Shown: positions 29,869 through 40,375, numbered from the stretch's first letter. The stretch is 64,000 nucleotides of DNA from Prorocentrum cordatum (GCA_963575745.1 CAUYUJ010014334.1:276575-340574); one strand, 5' to 3'. Program-made: numbers and translations. Notes: generated from the letters alone by a model not told the origin.

Positions 29869-31330
29869 TTCCAAGGCCACGCTAATAGCGATGCTGGTTA
29901 ACGGTGATATCGGGAGGCTGGTTCTTGCGACGCCGAACTCGCGCAGAACAAGTAGTAGGAAATCACTAACCACATGAGCCTGCACTGCAAATGCGCGAAT
30001 CTATCGAGCAACAACGGCACGGCGAATTAGAGAAAATCCCGAAGCACGCGTTCCGGTGATTGGTTTGGCCACGAATCAACCCCATCTACAATACCGAAAC
30101 CTATATCGCTGCTGCCTACATCGCCGGTAGCGTGTCTACGGTCATGTGTTTGGACGCTTTGGGAGACCATCGGACAGATCAGGAGACCGATCATATCAGG
30201 AGACCGATCCTATCAGCAGACCGCCAAGCCACACGCCTCCAGCGGCCTCCAGACATATCCGGAGACCGAGGTCGGGGAACGCCACCCATCCGCCAGAAGG
30301 TGCCTGGCTGCAGAGGCCAGGCATGCCGCACGGAACCCTGCAGAGGGCGCAGAAAACGAAGGGTTGCAAGCGAGAGGCCACAGCGATCTTGCGCAGTGGC
30401 TTGTGCAGGCCGCTCACGCTGCATGTTTACGTCCGCGGGAAGGACCATCATCAGATTCTCACTCCAATCATACCATATCATACCATGTGAACTTCGTCAC
30501 AGTCGCCGTCTCTGCTAGCGTCATCATCATTACGTGAGGAGCACCGCCCCCTACATCAGTAGCAGCCACCCAATCAACGAAGTCGTCGAGACTGTCGCTG
30601 GAGGCAGGGTGGGGAAGGAAGAAGAGGAGGAATCCAGGCCTGAGAACCGACGCCTCCCCCTCACCGTCCCCGACACTCTGCTCCTGAGACCAACGATTGC
30701 TGCTTCATCGTGCTGAGGCAGAGCTGGAATGACAGTATTCTGCCTCCCTCCTTCGCGAGCCTTGGCATACGCCAGCAGAGTGGGCTTCTGGGTCATCTGC
30801 CTTCACAGGAAACTGTTAGCCATAATTGCTGCGATCAGGAAGCAGGATGGTTGTGCTGCCCCTGTGGACGCCGAGCGTGCCAGCTGCATCAGGACGCAGG
30901 AGGAGGGGGGAAGGAGCAGGAGCAGGAGAGGATGCAGGAGCAGGGGTGAGAGCAGGAGCAGGGATCGGAGGAGAAGTAGAAGCATGATTCGGAGTGCAGG
31001 GTGAGGGGAGGAGGCGCTGCAGCGGCACGTCCGCCCAGCCTCGAGAACCACACTTGTATACCTGCTGCAGCAAGCTGACGCCAAATCAATCAGTTCAACA
31101 TCTGCCTCTGTGAGCCGTGAAAGCCCTGCAGCACAGGCCGTTCAAAACCCTGCCGCGCAGCGCAACAAACACGGCTGGAGAGAACAGAGCGCAGTTGCGT
31201 GAGCTCGCCCACCCAGAGCTGTTGGTTTCCCCCCTCCCCCCGATTATCGCCCATCCACCACGCACCCCTCCTGCACATTGCTGGATAAGACCAGTCAAGA
31301 TGATGCACCCAGGCCTCTGACCAGCCCTGC
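29869..31330. other. unassigned, mostly unique sequence
   Basis: A short GGAGACCGATC repeat at 30,170-30,225 and a GGAGCAG purine cluster at 30,895-30,975. Several short frames on both strands, none recognisable. Confidence 0.35.
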
Positions 31331-31337
31331 GCAAGCT

Positions 31338-31425
31338 CGCTCTCTCTCTCTCTCTCGCTCTTTCTCTTTCTCTTTCTCTTTCTCTCTCTCTATTTCTCTC
31401 TTTCTCATGTCGAGTGCTCTCTCTC

Positions 31426-31458
<33 letters not shown>

Positions 31459-31540
31459 TTTCTACCCGATGTATCAATACAGATCATTGCGCATATGTAT
31501 GTAACCATACAGAGGGAGAGAGAGAGAGAGAGAGAGATCG
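31338..31540. repeat. (CT)n then (GA)n tracts
   Basis: TCTCTC and TTTCTC runs at 31,340-31,459, then GAGAGA at 31,511-31,536. The two tracts are mutually complementary. Confidence 0.95.
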
Positions 31541-31638
31541 TTCGGTCCTCCCTCCCCCCAGGGAGACGAGGACCCCCTCAGAAGGCAAACGAAAAGCGGG
31601 GCAACGGTTCTTCAACCTCGATCCTCGAAGTGTTATCC

Positions 31639-31735
31639 TTCTCCTCCTTCTCCTCCTCCTCCTCCTGCTCCTCCTGCTCCTCCTCCTCCTGCCCCTCCTC
31701 TTCCTCCTGCTCCTCCCCCCCTCCTCTTCCCGCCG
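31639..31735. repeat. (CTC)n with CTGCTC interruptions
   Basis: CTC and CTCCTG units. Confidence 0.9.
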
Positions 31736-32297
31736 AGGCCGCCGCGGCACTGGATGGAGGGCGCGACGCCAACAACGCCGCAAGTCATAGGGGGAAGCGG
31801 TTTCCGAACCGGGGGAGGGGCGGAGCCGGAGCAGGAGGAGGGAGAGGGGGGCCAAGAGGAAGAGACTGTGGAACATGTTCGGGGGACCTTGCCTGCCCAA
31901 TCGCGCCACCATCCGGGCTGAAACCGCGTCGAATCCATGCCGAGGGCGTCCAATCCACGCCGAATCCACGCCTAAGTCGCGTCGGCCCCACGCCGAATCC
32001 GCGTCGAGTCGGCGTCGAGCCCACGCCAAATACAAGACACGCAAAGCTCCCCGAAAATGCAATGCAAAAGAGGGCGAAGAGAAAGGAGAGTCAACCACAC
32101 GCGAGCCTGACCGCTGCAGGACAAGATTCTGAACAACGGGCTGGGGCTCAGGCTTTGAAGGATGGCTGCAGCCAGGTGGTCTTCACCCGGGGTGCCCGAT
32201 GCCACAGCAAGGCTTGGACCCGCAGGGGCAGGATCCGCGAACGGTCGCAGGAGAGGAGAGCGGGGAGGGCGAGGCGGGGGAGGGGGGGACCAGAAGA
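31736..32297. other. unassigned; CACGCCGAATCC minisatellite inside
   Basis: At 31,915-32,045, degenerate 11-13-bp units CACGCCGAATCC/GTCGAGTCGGC. The rest holds no recognisable gene. Confidence 0.5.
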
Positions 32298-32372
32298 GAG
32301 GAGGAGGAGGAGGAGGAGGAGGAGGAGGAGGAGGAGAAAGAGGAGGAGGAGGAGGAGGAGGAGGAGGAGAAG
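32298..32372. repeat. (GGA)n microsatellite
   Basis: GGA run, CTC on the minus strand. Confidence 0.95.
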
Positions 32373-32584
32373 ATCAAGGGAATCAGGTGGTGGCGGGAAG
32401 TGGTGGCAGCGGTCATGGCTGAAAGCAGAGCCTTCGCAATTGCAAGTAGGAGCGAAGGTACGGGGTCCTGGGCAGTGGGCAAGGCTCGAACGCAAACGCA
32501 CTGAAGCCCGCCGCAGGAGCCATGCGGCTTTCTTGTCACATACGTTTTCTTTGCACAAGACGTCCGCAGCAAAACAGCATTGGT

Positions 32585-32710
32585 GGATAACGGGTGGGTC
32601 GCGGGGTAGCCCACAGTAGGTGCGTCGCGGGGTAGGCCGCGGGTAGGGCGCAAAAGTGGATCGCGGGGTCGCGGGGCTGGTCGCGGGTGGATCGCGGGGC
32701 GTGGGCAGCA
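32585..32710. repeat. GGGTCGCGGGGTA minisatellite
   Basis: Degenerate GGTCGCGGGGTAG/GGATCGCGGG units. Confidence 0.85.
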
Positions 32711-32799
32711 AGCAAGAACGACGATCCGCACCGTGGACCCCCACCTCAGCCGCGAGCCTGAGGAGCAGTGCAAGACCGCTCGGCCCCCCTCACCCTGAA

Positions 32800-33074
32800 G
32801 AGGTGGCAGAAACCTGACCTGAGAGGCCCGCCAGGGGCGCTTTTTGGCGGCCAGCGCGGGGGGGAAGTGAGAAGGGGCGGGCCTTCTCAGAAGGCTCGGA
32901 AGTCCCCCAGCCTTCTGAGAAGTTTTGTGAGCCTTCCCCGAAGACACAGAAGACCTCTCAGAAGGCCCCGCCGCCTTCTGAGACGGCCTTCTCCTTCTCA
33001 CTTCCCCCCCTCGCTCGCCGCCGACTGACGAGGTGGCAGAAACCTGACCCGAGAGGCCCGCCAGAGGCACTTTC
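32800..33074 (+). mobile_element. family J element, copy 2, in 45-bp direct repeats
   Basis: The J element spans 32,846-33,022 with ends GGCGGCCAGCGCGGGGGG and CCCCCCCTCGCTCGCCGCC and internal CTTCTCAGAAGG palindromes. It is flanked by direct repeats of about 45 bp beginning GAGGTGGCAGAAACCTGACC at 32,800 and 33,030, differing at about four positions. Confidence 0.8.
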
Positions 33075-33099
33075 GCTTCCATGCACGTCTGAACACCGA

Positions 33100-33647
33100 C
33101 GTGAGGCTCGTCCGCCGAAGAAGCGCGACGTAACCTACCGCGGAACTGGGCGGGCGCGCTGTCAGCAGCCCCACGCGCTTGTGGCAGGCGCCTACTGGCG
33201 TGGTCTGCCGCCGCACTGCGGAAACTCTCAGGGCACAGCAGCTCTCCTCGCGTGGACAGTGAAGCAAAAGAGAAGGGGAGAGGGAGGCAACGAGAGGGAC
33301 GGGCAGTCGCGATTCGTGCCCATGCCCGGAAGAGCTCGTCTCGAGGAACTGGGCAACAGAACAAGGAACGTCACCACCACCATCCCTTTGCCCCTTCCGC
33401 TTCTGTTCTCGGCAGATTCGCTGCCACTCGGCGGACTCGTCACCACGCACGGGTTGCCCCAGAGATGCACCCGTCGAGGGAGGGCGACGAGGACCAGGAG
33501 CCGCGGGAGCGGGGCCGTGCACCCCCTGACCCCACGCGCCCTCGCCCCCGCGGCAGGCTCGTGCTGTGACGCCGTCGGCGCTGGTCTCCGGCACCGCGCG
33601 GATCGTAGAGCCTTGCGCCGGGGGAGCCCATCATCGAATGGATACAG
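33100..33647. other. GC-rich island, no gene defined
   Basis: Both strands carry open frames of ordinary composition (for example a minus-strand stretch with GDESAEWQRICREQKRKGQR near 33,380-33,440). No domain recognised. Confidence 0.3.
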
Positions 33648-33823
33648 TACTGAGCACGTTCTTAGGGTGGAGGGCTCAGGGTGAAATCCATGTGGGCTTC
33701 TGCACCTCGAACATCAATCCGTCTTGTGATTCGCCTCTTGCATATTCGAGCCGCGAGAATCCATCGAAACGGCATTTCAGATTTCACCCTTTGCCCTCCA
33801 CCCCAAGAAAATGCTCGGCAGTA
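33648..33823. mobile_element. 176-bp TA-bounded foldback M
   Basis: Left TACTGAGCA...TTCTTAGGGTGGAGGGC pairs with right GCCCTCCACCCCAAGAA...TGCTCGGCAGTA; GGGTGAAAT lies just inside both. The TA ends suggest a Tc1/mariner-type MITE. Confidence 0.75.
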
Positions 33824-34096
33824 GGAGCTCGACCACAAGAAACCTTCCACAAGAAACCCAGCCCCGAGACCCCTCGGCGTTCATTGATTTTGGTGCGGGA
33901 GCGTCACGCTGTCCATCGCAAAGCCATCGAAACCCAAGACACCCGGGGCACCCTGGAGGCAAGCCTGGTGTTTCTTGGCATGGGCTCCCACTGCAGATCG
34001 GATCGGCAATCGAAGCGACTCGGAGCGGCAGAGATCGACCGAGGAGTCGGGAAAAGCCGAATCGGCGGGCATCGGCAGGCCAGGCGGCCGGAGGAA
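33824..34096. other. no gene defined
   Basis: Open frames on both strands, none recognised. Confidence 0.3.
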
Positions 34097-34252
34097 GGCA
34101 CCAACTATACACCAACACCGATCCTGGCCAGGATCACCCTGGGCCCAGGATCGGTGTATACGCCGTCCTGCCTTGGGCAAGAAGGCATATACACCGATCC
34201 TGGGCCCAGGGTGATCCTGGGCCAGGATCGGTGTTGGTGTATAGTTGGTGCC
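34097..34252. mobile_element. 156-bp near-perfect foldback N1
   Basis: Arms of about 66 bp start GGCACCAACTATACACCAAC and close as its reverse complement at 34,252, with an internal CCTGGCCAGG palindrome and a loop of about 25 bp. Related elements at 39,805 and, decayed, 58,905. Confidence 0.92.
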
Positions 34253-34519
34253 CTCCGAGGTGTGCCTCCCAGTGAGCAGTCGGGGCCCACGTCGGCAGCC
34301 GGGGCCGACGCGGAGCGGACCCTGGAGCCGCCGAGAGGACATCGGCAGAGGGCCGGAGAGCCGCCCCGAGAGAGCGCCAGTCAGTAATGAAACGCACGGG
34401 GCCGGTCCGTGAGCGCCGACTGCGGGGCTCGGGGCGGATCTGTGCTCGTGGAGTCGGGTCGCATCGAGGATCGAAGCGAGCCCCGTGGCGCGGACGTGGC
34501 TCCCCGACAGGCGCAGGCA

Positions 34520-34640
34520 GGAAAGACTGGTCTACTCTGTAAGAACGGTTTTTTGAATGCAGATCTGCCTTGTAAGAACGGTTTTTTGAAGGCAGATCTG
34601 CCTTCAAAAAACCGTTCTTACAGAGTAGACCAGTCTTTCC
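34520..34640. mobile_element. 121-bp palindrome P2
   Basis: GGAAAGACTGGTCTACTCTG at 34,520 has its exact reverse complement ending at 34,640, with AGAACGGTTTTTTGAAGGCA against TGCCTTCAAAAAACCGTTCT and an AGATCT centre. The left arm carries an extra ~33-bp tandem copy of its inner part. Same core as P1. Confidence 0.92.
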
Positions 34641-34772
34641 TCCTTGCAGGTAGAATACGAATCCAGAGCCAATCTAGGCTCAAGCCTGATGAGCCGCTGA
34701 TTGCGGCGAAAGCTAGCACCAGCCAAGAGAAGCAGCGAACCTGAAAAAAAGTGGGTCCAGCCGAAAGTAAGA

Positions 34773-34905
34773 TCAAGAAAACCATCACTTTAGACACTGA
34801 AGGAGTCCAGGACCGATCAGGCGGGCCAAAGGAGTCACTTGAACCGATGAACAGAGTCACCAGGTCAATAAGACACGTAAGGAGTCCAGGACCGATGGAC
34901 CAGAA
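34773..34905. repeat. AAGGAGTCCAGGACCGAT repeats
   Basis: Two copies of AAGGAGTCCAGGACCGAT (34,799 and 34,878) and an intermediate relative, preceded by an orphan GATCAAGAAAACCATCACTT resembling the start of family C. Confidence 0.75.
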
Positions 34906-34942
34906 CCGGCTCCATGAAAACTTTCACTTGACTTCGCCTCCC

Positions 34943-35121
34943 GAATATGATCAATTACGGCCAGCTTCCCGGAAATGCCTTGAGGCGAACCTGGCCAGCT
35001 TATCGTGTCGACGCTGGAGGGGCGAACGCGTTCAAGAGACTGAGCCAGCTTTCCAGCAAGTTGGCCAAGAAACGCTGGCCAAGCTTTTCGAGGGGAGGTA
35101 TCTTGACCAGATGCTCGACCG
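34943..35121 (+). mobile_element. family C repeat, copy 1
   Basis: CGAATATGATCAA...GGCCAGCTT.CC...GACGCTGGAGGGGCGAACGCG...AACGCTGGCCAAGCTTTTCG...GATGCTCGACCG. Aligns with copies at 36,286, 37,104 and 57,363. Confidence 0.85.
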
Positions 35122-35724
35122 TACACGCAAGAGCGACCCTGGGCAGGAGTGCCCTTTGTGGCAGGGGGCATGTCGGCCCTTCTCCCAGGCAACGTGGGGC
35201 TTTCGGAATGGACCAGGAATGTGGTGCCCAACTCTGGGATCTACGACGAGGGGCGCCCATCCTCGATATGGGGTGCGTCCGAGGAGCTCCCTTGGGGTGT
35301 ACCCCTGGGTTCCTCTCCTTGTCTGAGCGGCTTCATTTTTCGTCGAAAGGTCGGGGGCTGGGGGAGAAAATCGCCTGCGACTTTGGTGCGCGACTTTCGG
35401 GGACCGCGGGGAGACCGAATCGGAGCGTGCACGCCGCTGCCATCGCATCGCTTTCAGCCATCTGGGGCCCCAGGGTGCCCGCACCAAAGGTCACTCCAGC
35501 GAAAGCTCACTCTTACATATAGCCGACAGAAGGAATCCATCCCCCGATGTGTGAGCACTTGGTCACTGGAGGAGTTCCGGTGCGCCATCAAAGATGGCGG
35601 CGAGCCTGCGGAGGGCTCGAATGGTAAGCGATCTCCCCATCTCTGCGAAAAAGCTGCCCTCTCCCCCATCCCTTTATAAGCCTCGAGTACCTCCTCTGCC
35701 TCCTCTCGGTCTTCTCCTGTCCAC
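35122..35724. other. unassigned
   Basis: A plus-strand frame (35,149-35,540) and a minus-strand frame overlap. Both look ordinary; no domain recognised. Confidence 0.3.
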
Positions 35725-35820
35725 CTCCTCCTCCTCCTCCTCCTCCTCTCCCCCCCATCTCCTCCTCCTCCTCCTCCTCCTCCTCCTCCTCCTCCTCCTC
35801 CTCCTCCTCCTCCTCCTCCC
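35725..35820. repeat. (CTC)n microsatellite
   Basis: Two CTC runs split by CCCCCCATCT. Confidence 0.95.
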
Positions 35821-36167
35821 GATCCCCTGGGGAGGCGCCGGGGGGCCAGCGCCACGGGAAAGGCTGGGCGGGGCTCACGGTGTCTGAGCCTGCTGGCAGC
35901 TCCCGCCGGCCTCCTGGAGGGCGAGGAGGCCAGGCTCCCGGGGGCGAGGCCCTCACGGCGCGGTCCGCGGCGCACGAGCTCGGCGCAGAGCACCCTCGCA
36001 GGAGAAGGGGCTGCCCGCGGGCGCGGCCCCGTAGAAACGGCGGCTGCGTCGCCCCCTTTCGAGAAGCCAGACGGGGGCACGCGGGCGGAGTCGTGAATCG
36101 GCCCTGCCCGGTGGAGTGTGCTGTCCCGCTTGCTCCTCTCCCTCCCCGCACGCAGCGCCAACCCCAG
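35821..36167. other. GC-rich island, possible exon
   Basis: GC3-rich frames on both strands, Ala/Arg/Pro-rich. Not resolvable. Confidence 0.25.
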
Positions 36168-36264
36168 ATGCTCGCGAACGGCGGCATGAGCGTGACAGGG
36201 CCAAAGTCTGAGCCGGATGCTCGCCGCGAACGGCGGCATGAGCGTGACAAGGCCAAAGTCTGAG
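36168..36264. repeat. tandem duplication of ~48 bp
   Basis: Two copies of GATGCTCG(CC)GCGAACGG...GGCCAAAGTCTGAG, 46 and 49 bp, nearly identical, so recent. Confidence 0.92.
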
Positions 36265-36285
36265 GCTGCTAAGCTGGACTACAGC

Positions 36286-36485
36286 CGAATGTATGATCAA
36301 GAAAACCATCACTTAAGAAACCTGGGACAGCTTTCTGGAAATTTCAAGGCAAACCTGGCCAAGTTATTGTGTCAACGCTGGTTGGGCGAACGCGCTCAAG
36401 AAACCGAGCCAGCTTTCCAGCAAGTTGGCCAAGAAACGCTGGCCCAGCTTTTCGGGGGGAGGTTTCTTACTCGGACGCTCGACCG
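36286..36485 (+). mobile_element. family C repeat, copy 2
   Basis: Best-preserved copy: GATCAAGAAAACCATCACTT, then AAGAAACCTGGGACAGCTTT, closing GGAGGTTTCTTACTCGGACG. The AAGAAACCT / AGGTTTCTT ends are inverted. Confidence 0.85.
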
Positions 36486-36780
36486 AAAGCCCCGCGCCAG
36501 AATGGATGGATCCAGACTGAGACGGAGGACGCGTGGAGGCCGAAGTTGGGATTTTTTTGGGCGGACAGCGACCAACGAACACGGCAAAGGACATGCCGCA
36601 GAGGCAAGGACACGAGGGCACCCTAGATGAAGACACGCGCGTCCTTGCTAGGCGCGCTGACTTTCGAGATTGAGCGGGCCTCAACGGGCTTCCGCCGTAC
36701 CAGAACCAAGGAGATACCTGGGCAGATGCTGAACTTGCCCTCCCCAGATTTGCCACAGAGGGAGGCGCGGCACAGAGGAT
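36486..36780. other. no gene seen
   Basis: Short frames only. Confidence 0.4.
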
Positions 36781-36936
36781 GGGAAGAGAAAGAGAGAGAG
36801 AGGACAGACAGAGATCGAGAGAGGGGGAGAAGAGAAAGCCAGAGAGACAGAGAGATTGAGAGACAGACCGAGCGGGAATATAGAACGAGATAGAGATAGG
36901 GAGAGGAGAAAGAGAGAAAGGGAGAGGGAGAGCCAA
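36781..36936. repeat. GA-rich tract
   Basis: GAGAGA and GACAGA mixtures. Confidence 0.85.
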
Positions 36937-37103
36937 CAGTGGAGGATGTCGGGCAAAGGAAGAGCCACATCATCATAAGCTCAAGAAGGCCCACGATGAT
37001 TTCTTGGGTCGGGTCGGCGCTGCCCCCCCCCCGCGCCAGGGGCAGTTCGACGTTGATGCTCACATACGATCCAAGGCTCCAGCCCTCCCATCAGATGCTG
37101 CAA

Positions 37104-37303
37104 CCGAACATGCGATCAAGAAAATCATCATTTCAGAAACCTTGGCCAGCTTTCTGGAAACTGCCTGAGACAAGCCTGGGTCAAGTGCTGGTGTGCTAAC
37201 GCTGGATGGGCGAACGCGCTCCAGAAACTGGGCCAGCCTTCCGGCAGGCTGTTCAAGAGACCCTGGCCCAGCTTTTCGACGGAGGTGTCTCGATCATATG
37301 CTC
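37104..37303 (+). mobile_element. family C repeat, copy 3
   Basis: CCGAACATGCGATCAAGAAA, TTTCAGAAACCTTGGCCAGC, then GGCCCAGCTTTTCGACGGAG. Same orientation as the other copies. Confidence 0.85.
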
Positions 37304-37439
37304 ACTGCAGTGGGATCGCCCCCCCCCCCCCCCGCGCTGGATGGGTACGCCCGTGAGCCTCGCGAAGGCCTCGCGAATGGAATCCCCCCCCCCCTCCCCT
37401 CTCCCCTCTGTGGTCGCGGCCCGGTGGGCGTGGCGTGGT

Positions 37440-37477
37440 GGAGGGTCGTCGTTCGTCGTCGTCGTCGCCCTGGCCGC

Positions 37478-37509
<32 letters not shown>

Positions 37510-37762
37510 CCGCCGCCGGCGTCGTCGTCGTCGCGGCCAACGTCGTCGTCGTCGTCGTCATCGTTGCCGTCGTCGTCGACGGCGTCGTCGTCTCCGCGGC
37601 CAACGTCGTCGTCGTCGTCGCGGCCAACGTCGTCGTCGTCGTCGCGGCCAACGTCGTCGTCGTCGTCGTCGACGTCGTCTTCCGTCGGCGTCGGCTTCGG
37701 CGTCGTCGGCGTCAGCGTCGGCATCCGCGTCGGCATCGGCGTCGGCGTCCGCGTCGTCCCCC
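37440..37762. repeat. (GTC)n/(GCC)n tract
   Basis: GTCGTC with GCGGCCAAC interruptions at regular intervals, then GTCGGCGTC. Thr, Val or Asp-rich frames are artefacts. Confidence 0.92.
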
Positions 37763-38110
37763 CCATACCATCTGGGGAAAGGGTGCCTGTGGACCCCTGG
37801 GTCTCATCCCATCTGTGGGGGAAGGCTTGTGAACCCTCGACCCTGGATAATCTATGGCCGCGTTCATGTTGTAGCGGTGCCAACTTGCGGCAGCCGCACA
37901 CCCATGCTGGCGGGCATGTCGTGTGACCCCTCTCGGGAGCCCTCGGGGGGAGCCCTCGGGAGCCCAACGGGGCCATGTGACCCCGTGTGGCCGCCGCTCC
38001 AAGACAGAGCCCTCGAGACGCGAGCAACATGGACGGATCCTTATCGTGTTTCTTTTCTTTTCTTCGAGGTGTGAAGGGCGGCGAGCAGAAAGGGGCCAAC
38101 GGGCTCGGGG
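37763..38110. other. no gene seen
   Basis: A CCCTCGGG-type cluster near 37,930-37,975. No recognisable frame. Confidence 0.4.
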
Positions 38111-38237
38111 GAGGAGGAGGAGGAGGAGGAGGAGGAGGAGGAGGAGGAGGAGGAGGAGGAGGAGGAGGAGGAGGAGGAGGAGGAGGAGGTGGAGGAGGAG
38201 GAGGAGGAGGAGAGGAGGAGGAGGAGGAGGAGGAGGA
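38111..38237. repeat. (GGA)n microsatellite
   Basis: Over 35 GGA triplets with few interruptions. Confidence 0.97.
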
Positions 38238-38361
38238 GCAGCTTTCCAGGGCGGCAGGTGGAGGCTCTTTCGAGGGAGCGGCCTCCTCGAGAGCCGTGCC
38301 CCCCCGCCCTCCCGGCAGGGCCCCCCCCAGGAGAGAAGAACGCGCCAGTGCAGCAACATGC

Positions 38362-38536
38362 TACAGTCGGGGCCTTGACCTAAGGAGCCCAAACTAAGGA
38401 ACGAGGCCCCTATTTTCCATAAGTTAAACTTCGATGTCGTATCGAAAACCTGAGGAAAACGCAAGCTGCGAAACACTTGAGGAACGCGGAGCCCCTCCCC
38501 AACCAAAAGGGTTCCTTCTTCAGGGCCCCGACTGTA
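38362..38536 (+). mobile_element. TA-flanked MITE, family T copy 2
   Basis: 175 bp, TACAGTCGGGGCCTTGACC at left and GGCCCCGACTGTA at right. Same orientation as T1. Confidence 0.9.
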
Positions 38537-38755
38537 TACGCTTCGAGAGGCGGCCGTCATATGACTCCACTCGCGCAGCGCACTCTTTCGAGACCCGCGC
38601 GAAGTCCTGCAGGCGTGCCCCTGTGCAGCCAGCCGCCGGACGTTCCAACCATTACCCCTGCTTTCTGTGGGCCCCATCGCACTTAAGGACCACGTCCCAG
38701 AAATAAGTTCGAGCACCTGGAGGAGTATCGAAAAGGTGTCGAAACAGTGTGACCG

Positions 38756-38889
38756 CATGCGAACACTACCCCTACCCCCCACGATTTCTGAAGGGGAGGG
38801 TGGGGTTCACTTCGCTTGGGAGCTCCCGAACGAAGTGAACCCCACCCTCCCCCTCAGAAGCGGTGGGGGGTAGGGGTAGGGTTCGCATG
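38756..38889. mobile_element. 134-bp foldback
   Basis: CATGCGAACACTACCCCTAC pairs with GTAGGGGTAGGGTTCGCATG. Inner arms GAGGGTGGGGTTCACTTCG / CGAAGTGAACCCCACCCTC flank a CTTGGGAGCTCCCGAA loop. Confidence 0.92.
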
Positions 38890-39091
38890 TGGCCCCCGAG
38901 TGAACACCTTCGAGCTTCGGTACGCTCGAAATTCTTTCTGGTGGTTCAGGCTAAAGTAGGTTGGAACATCATAATCCGTGCCCTCTGCGACCAGCAGGGG
39001 GGAGGGGACGTGCACGCCTTCTGCTGCTGCTCCCTCCTCCCCCGTCGCCCACGCGGCGCCGGAGAGGGGCTCGCTCCTGCGCGCGGGGGGC

Positions 39092-39190
39092 CTAGTAGGC
39101 CCACTCGCTCAGGGGCGCGCTGTACCCGCTGAGCTGCGACAACTCGCGGGGGCCGACGGGGGGGGGGGCGGCCGCGGCCGCGCCCGGCAG
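39092..39190 (-). CDS. possible terminal exon (weak)
   Basis: A minus-strand frame ends ...GPRELSQLSGYSAPLSEWAY then TAG. GC3 is high and the residues ordinary. Too short to assign. Confidence 0.2.
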   Translation of the reverse strand: MPGAAAAAPPPVGPRELSQLSGYSAPLSEWAY

Positions 39191-39199
39191 GGAGAGAGA

Positions 39200-39305
39200 G
39201 AGAGCTCGTTGGGGCTTTGCTGGGGCTTTGTTGGAGCTCTGTTTGAGCCTTGTGCAAGCTTTGTTCGAGCTTTGCTTGAGCTTTGTGCGAGCTTCGTTCG
39301 TGCTC
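39200..39305. repeat. GAGCTTTGTTC minisatellite
   Basis: About eight degenerate 11-13-bp units (GGGGCTTTGCT, GAGCTTTGTTC, GAGCTTCGTTC). Confidence 0.85.
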
Positions 39306-39547
39306 CCCACCCTCCCTCCAGTCCGCCGCCCCCCACCCCCAGTCGGTTCGAACCTGGTGGGGGGGGGGGGCAGGATTTCGGCCGTCGTGTCTGCTTCCAC
39401 TGCGGCAGGCGACGGGCCCCTGGGGGCCGGCTTCGCATCCCGAGTCGCTCTTCGGGGACCCCTCGGCCCGAGCACGGCCCCTGGAAGCCGAAAATCAGGC
39501 GAAGTCTCCATCCTGATCCTTCCACGATGTTGCGGAGGGGGGGGAGA

Positions 39548-39653
39548 TGGAGGAGGAGGAGGAGGAGAAGGAGGAGGAGGAGGAGGAGGAGGAATAGGAG
39601 GAGGAGGAGGAGGAGGAGGAGGTGGAGGAGGAGGAGGAGGAGGAGGAGGAGGT
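39548..39653. repeat. (GGA)n microsatellite
   Basis: GGA run with AGAA and TAGG interruptions. Confidence 0.95.
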
Positions 39654-39804
39654 TTGGGCTTCAGGGCAGGGGAGGGTCATCGGGAGCTGGGCGCGCGGGC
39701 CCGCCTCTGGCGTGTGCTCAACTCCCTGGCTCGCGTCCGCCCGTGGCCCTCGACAGCCGTGCGCTTGCCCTGACTGCCCGACCGGGCGGAGAAGTCCGAC
39801 GAAG

Positions 39805-39940
39805 GCATCTATACACCACCACCGAGCCAGGCCAGGACCATCCTGGGCCCCTGGATGGTCCTGGCTCGGCCAGGAGGGCGTATACACCATCCCAGGGCCC
39901 AGGATGGCCCTGGCCTGGCACGGTGGTGGTGTATAGATGC
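39805..39940. mobile_element. 136-bp foldback N2
   Basis: GCATCTATACACCACCACCG pairs with CGGTGGTGGTGTATAGATGC. The interior has CCTGGGCCC blocks as in N1, marking the same family with a different length and sequence. Confidence 0.9.
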
Positions 39941-40251
39941 TTTCTGCGTAAGGCAAGGGAGGAGAAGAGAGCTGGCCAGGAAGGCAGCCTGGAGCCCAAC
40001 GCTATGTTCGCGTCCACCCCAGAAAGTGTCAGAACAAAAACACCTCTGCAGGCACAGCGAGACAAGCCTCCTCCCTGCCCCAACTGCCTCCCCGGGAGGC
40101 CTTCAAAAGTCCCTGGGGGTCCCCAGGGGCATCGTGAGGCGAACCGGAGGTTTCAGCACTTTCGCATCTCCGATCCTCAATCTTGGATCGTCCTCCTCCA
40201 CGGGCCTCCGACGTCGTACCCTGGACCTCCTGAACCAGTCCCCTGGGACTC

Positions 40252-40375
40252 GCCATCGCTCGGACGTTCATTCCGTGTGCATGTCTCGGCTTCGTGCGCT
40301 TCTTTTTCGCACGATGATCCAAGATGCTCCTCGATGGTCCCCGCCGAGAAAAAGTGCACACGTCCGAGGGATGCC
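40252..40375 (+). mobile_element. hairpin family D, copy 1
   Basis: Ends CCATCGCTCGGACGT and ACGTCCGAGGGATG are inverted. The core CACGATGATCCAAGATGCTC, CTCGATGGTCCCCGCCGAGA recurs at 47,122 and 60,150; ends alone recur at 52,708. Confidence 0.85.

Noticed and set aside
36286-36485. protein coded by family C copy 2
   Set aside because: Open only in this copy; the other three copies shift frame or carry stops.
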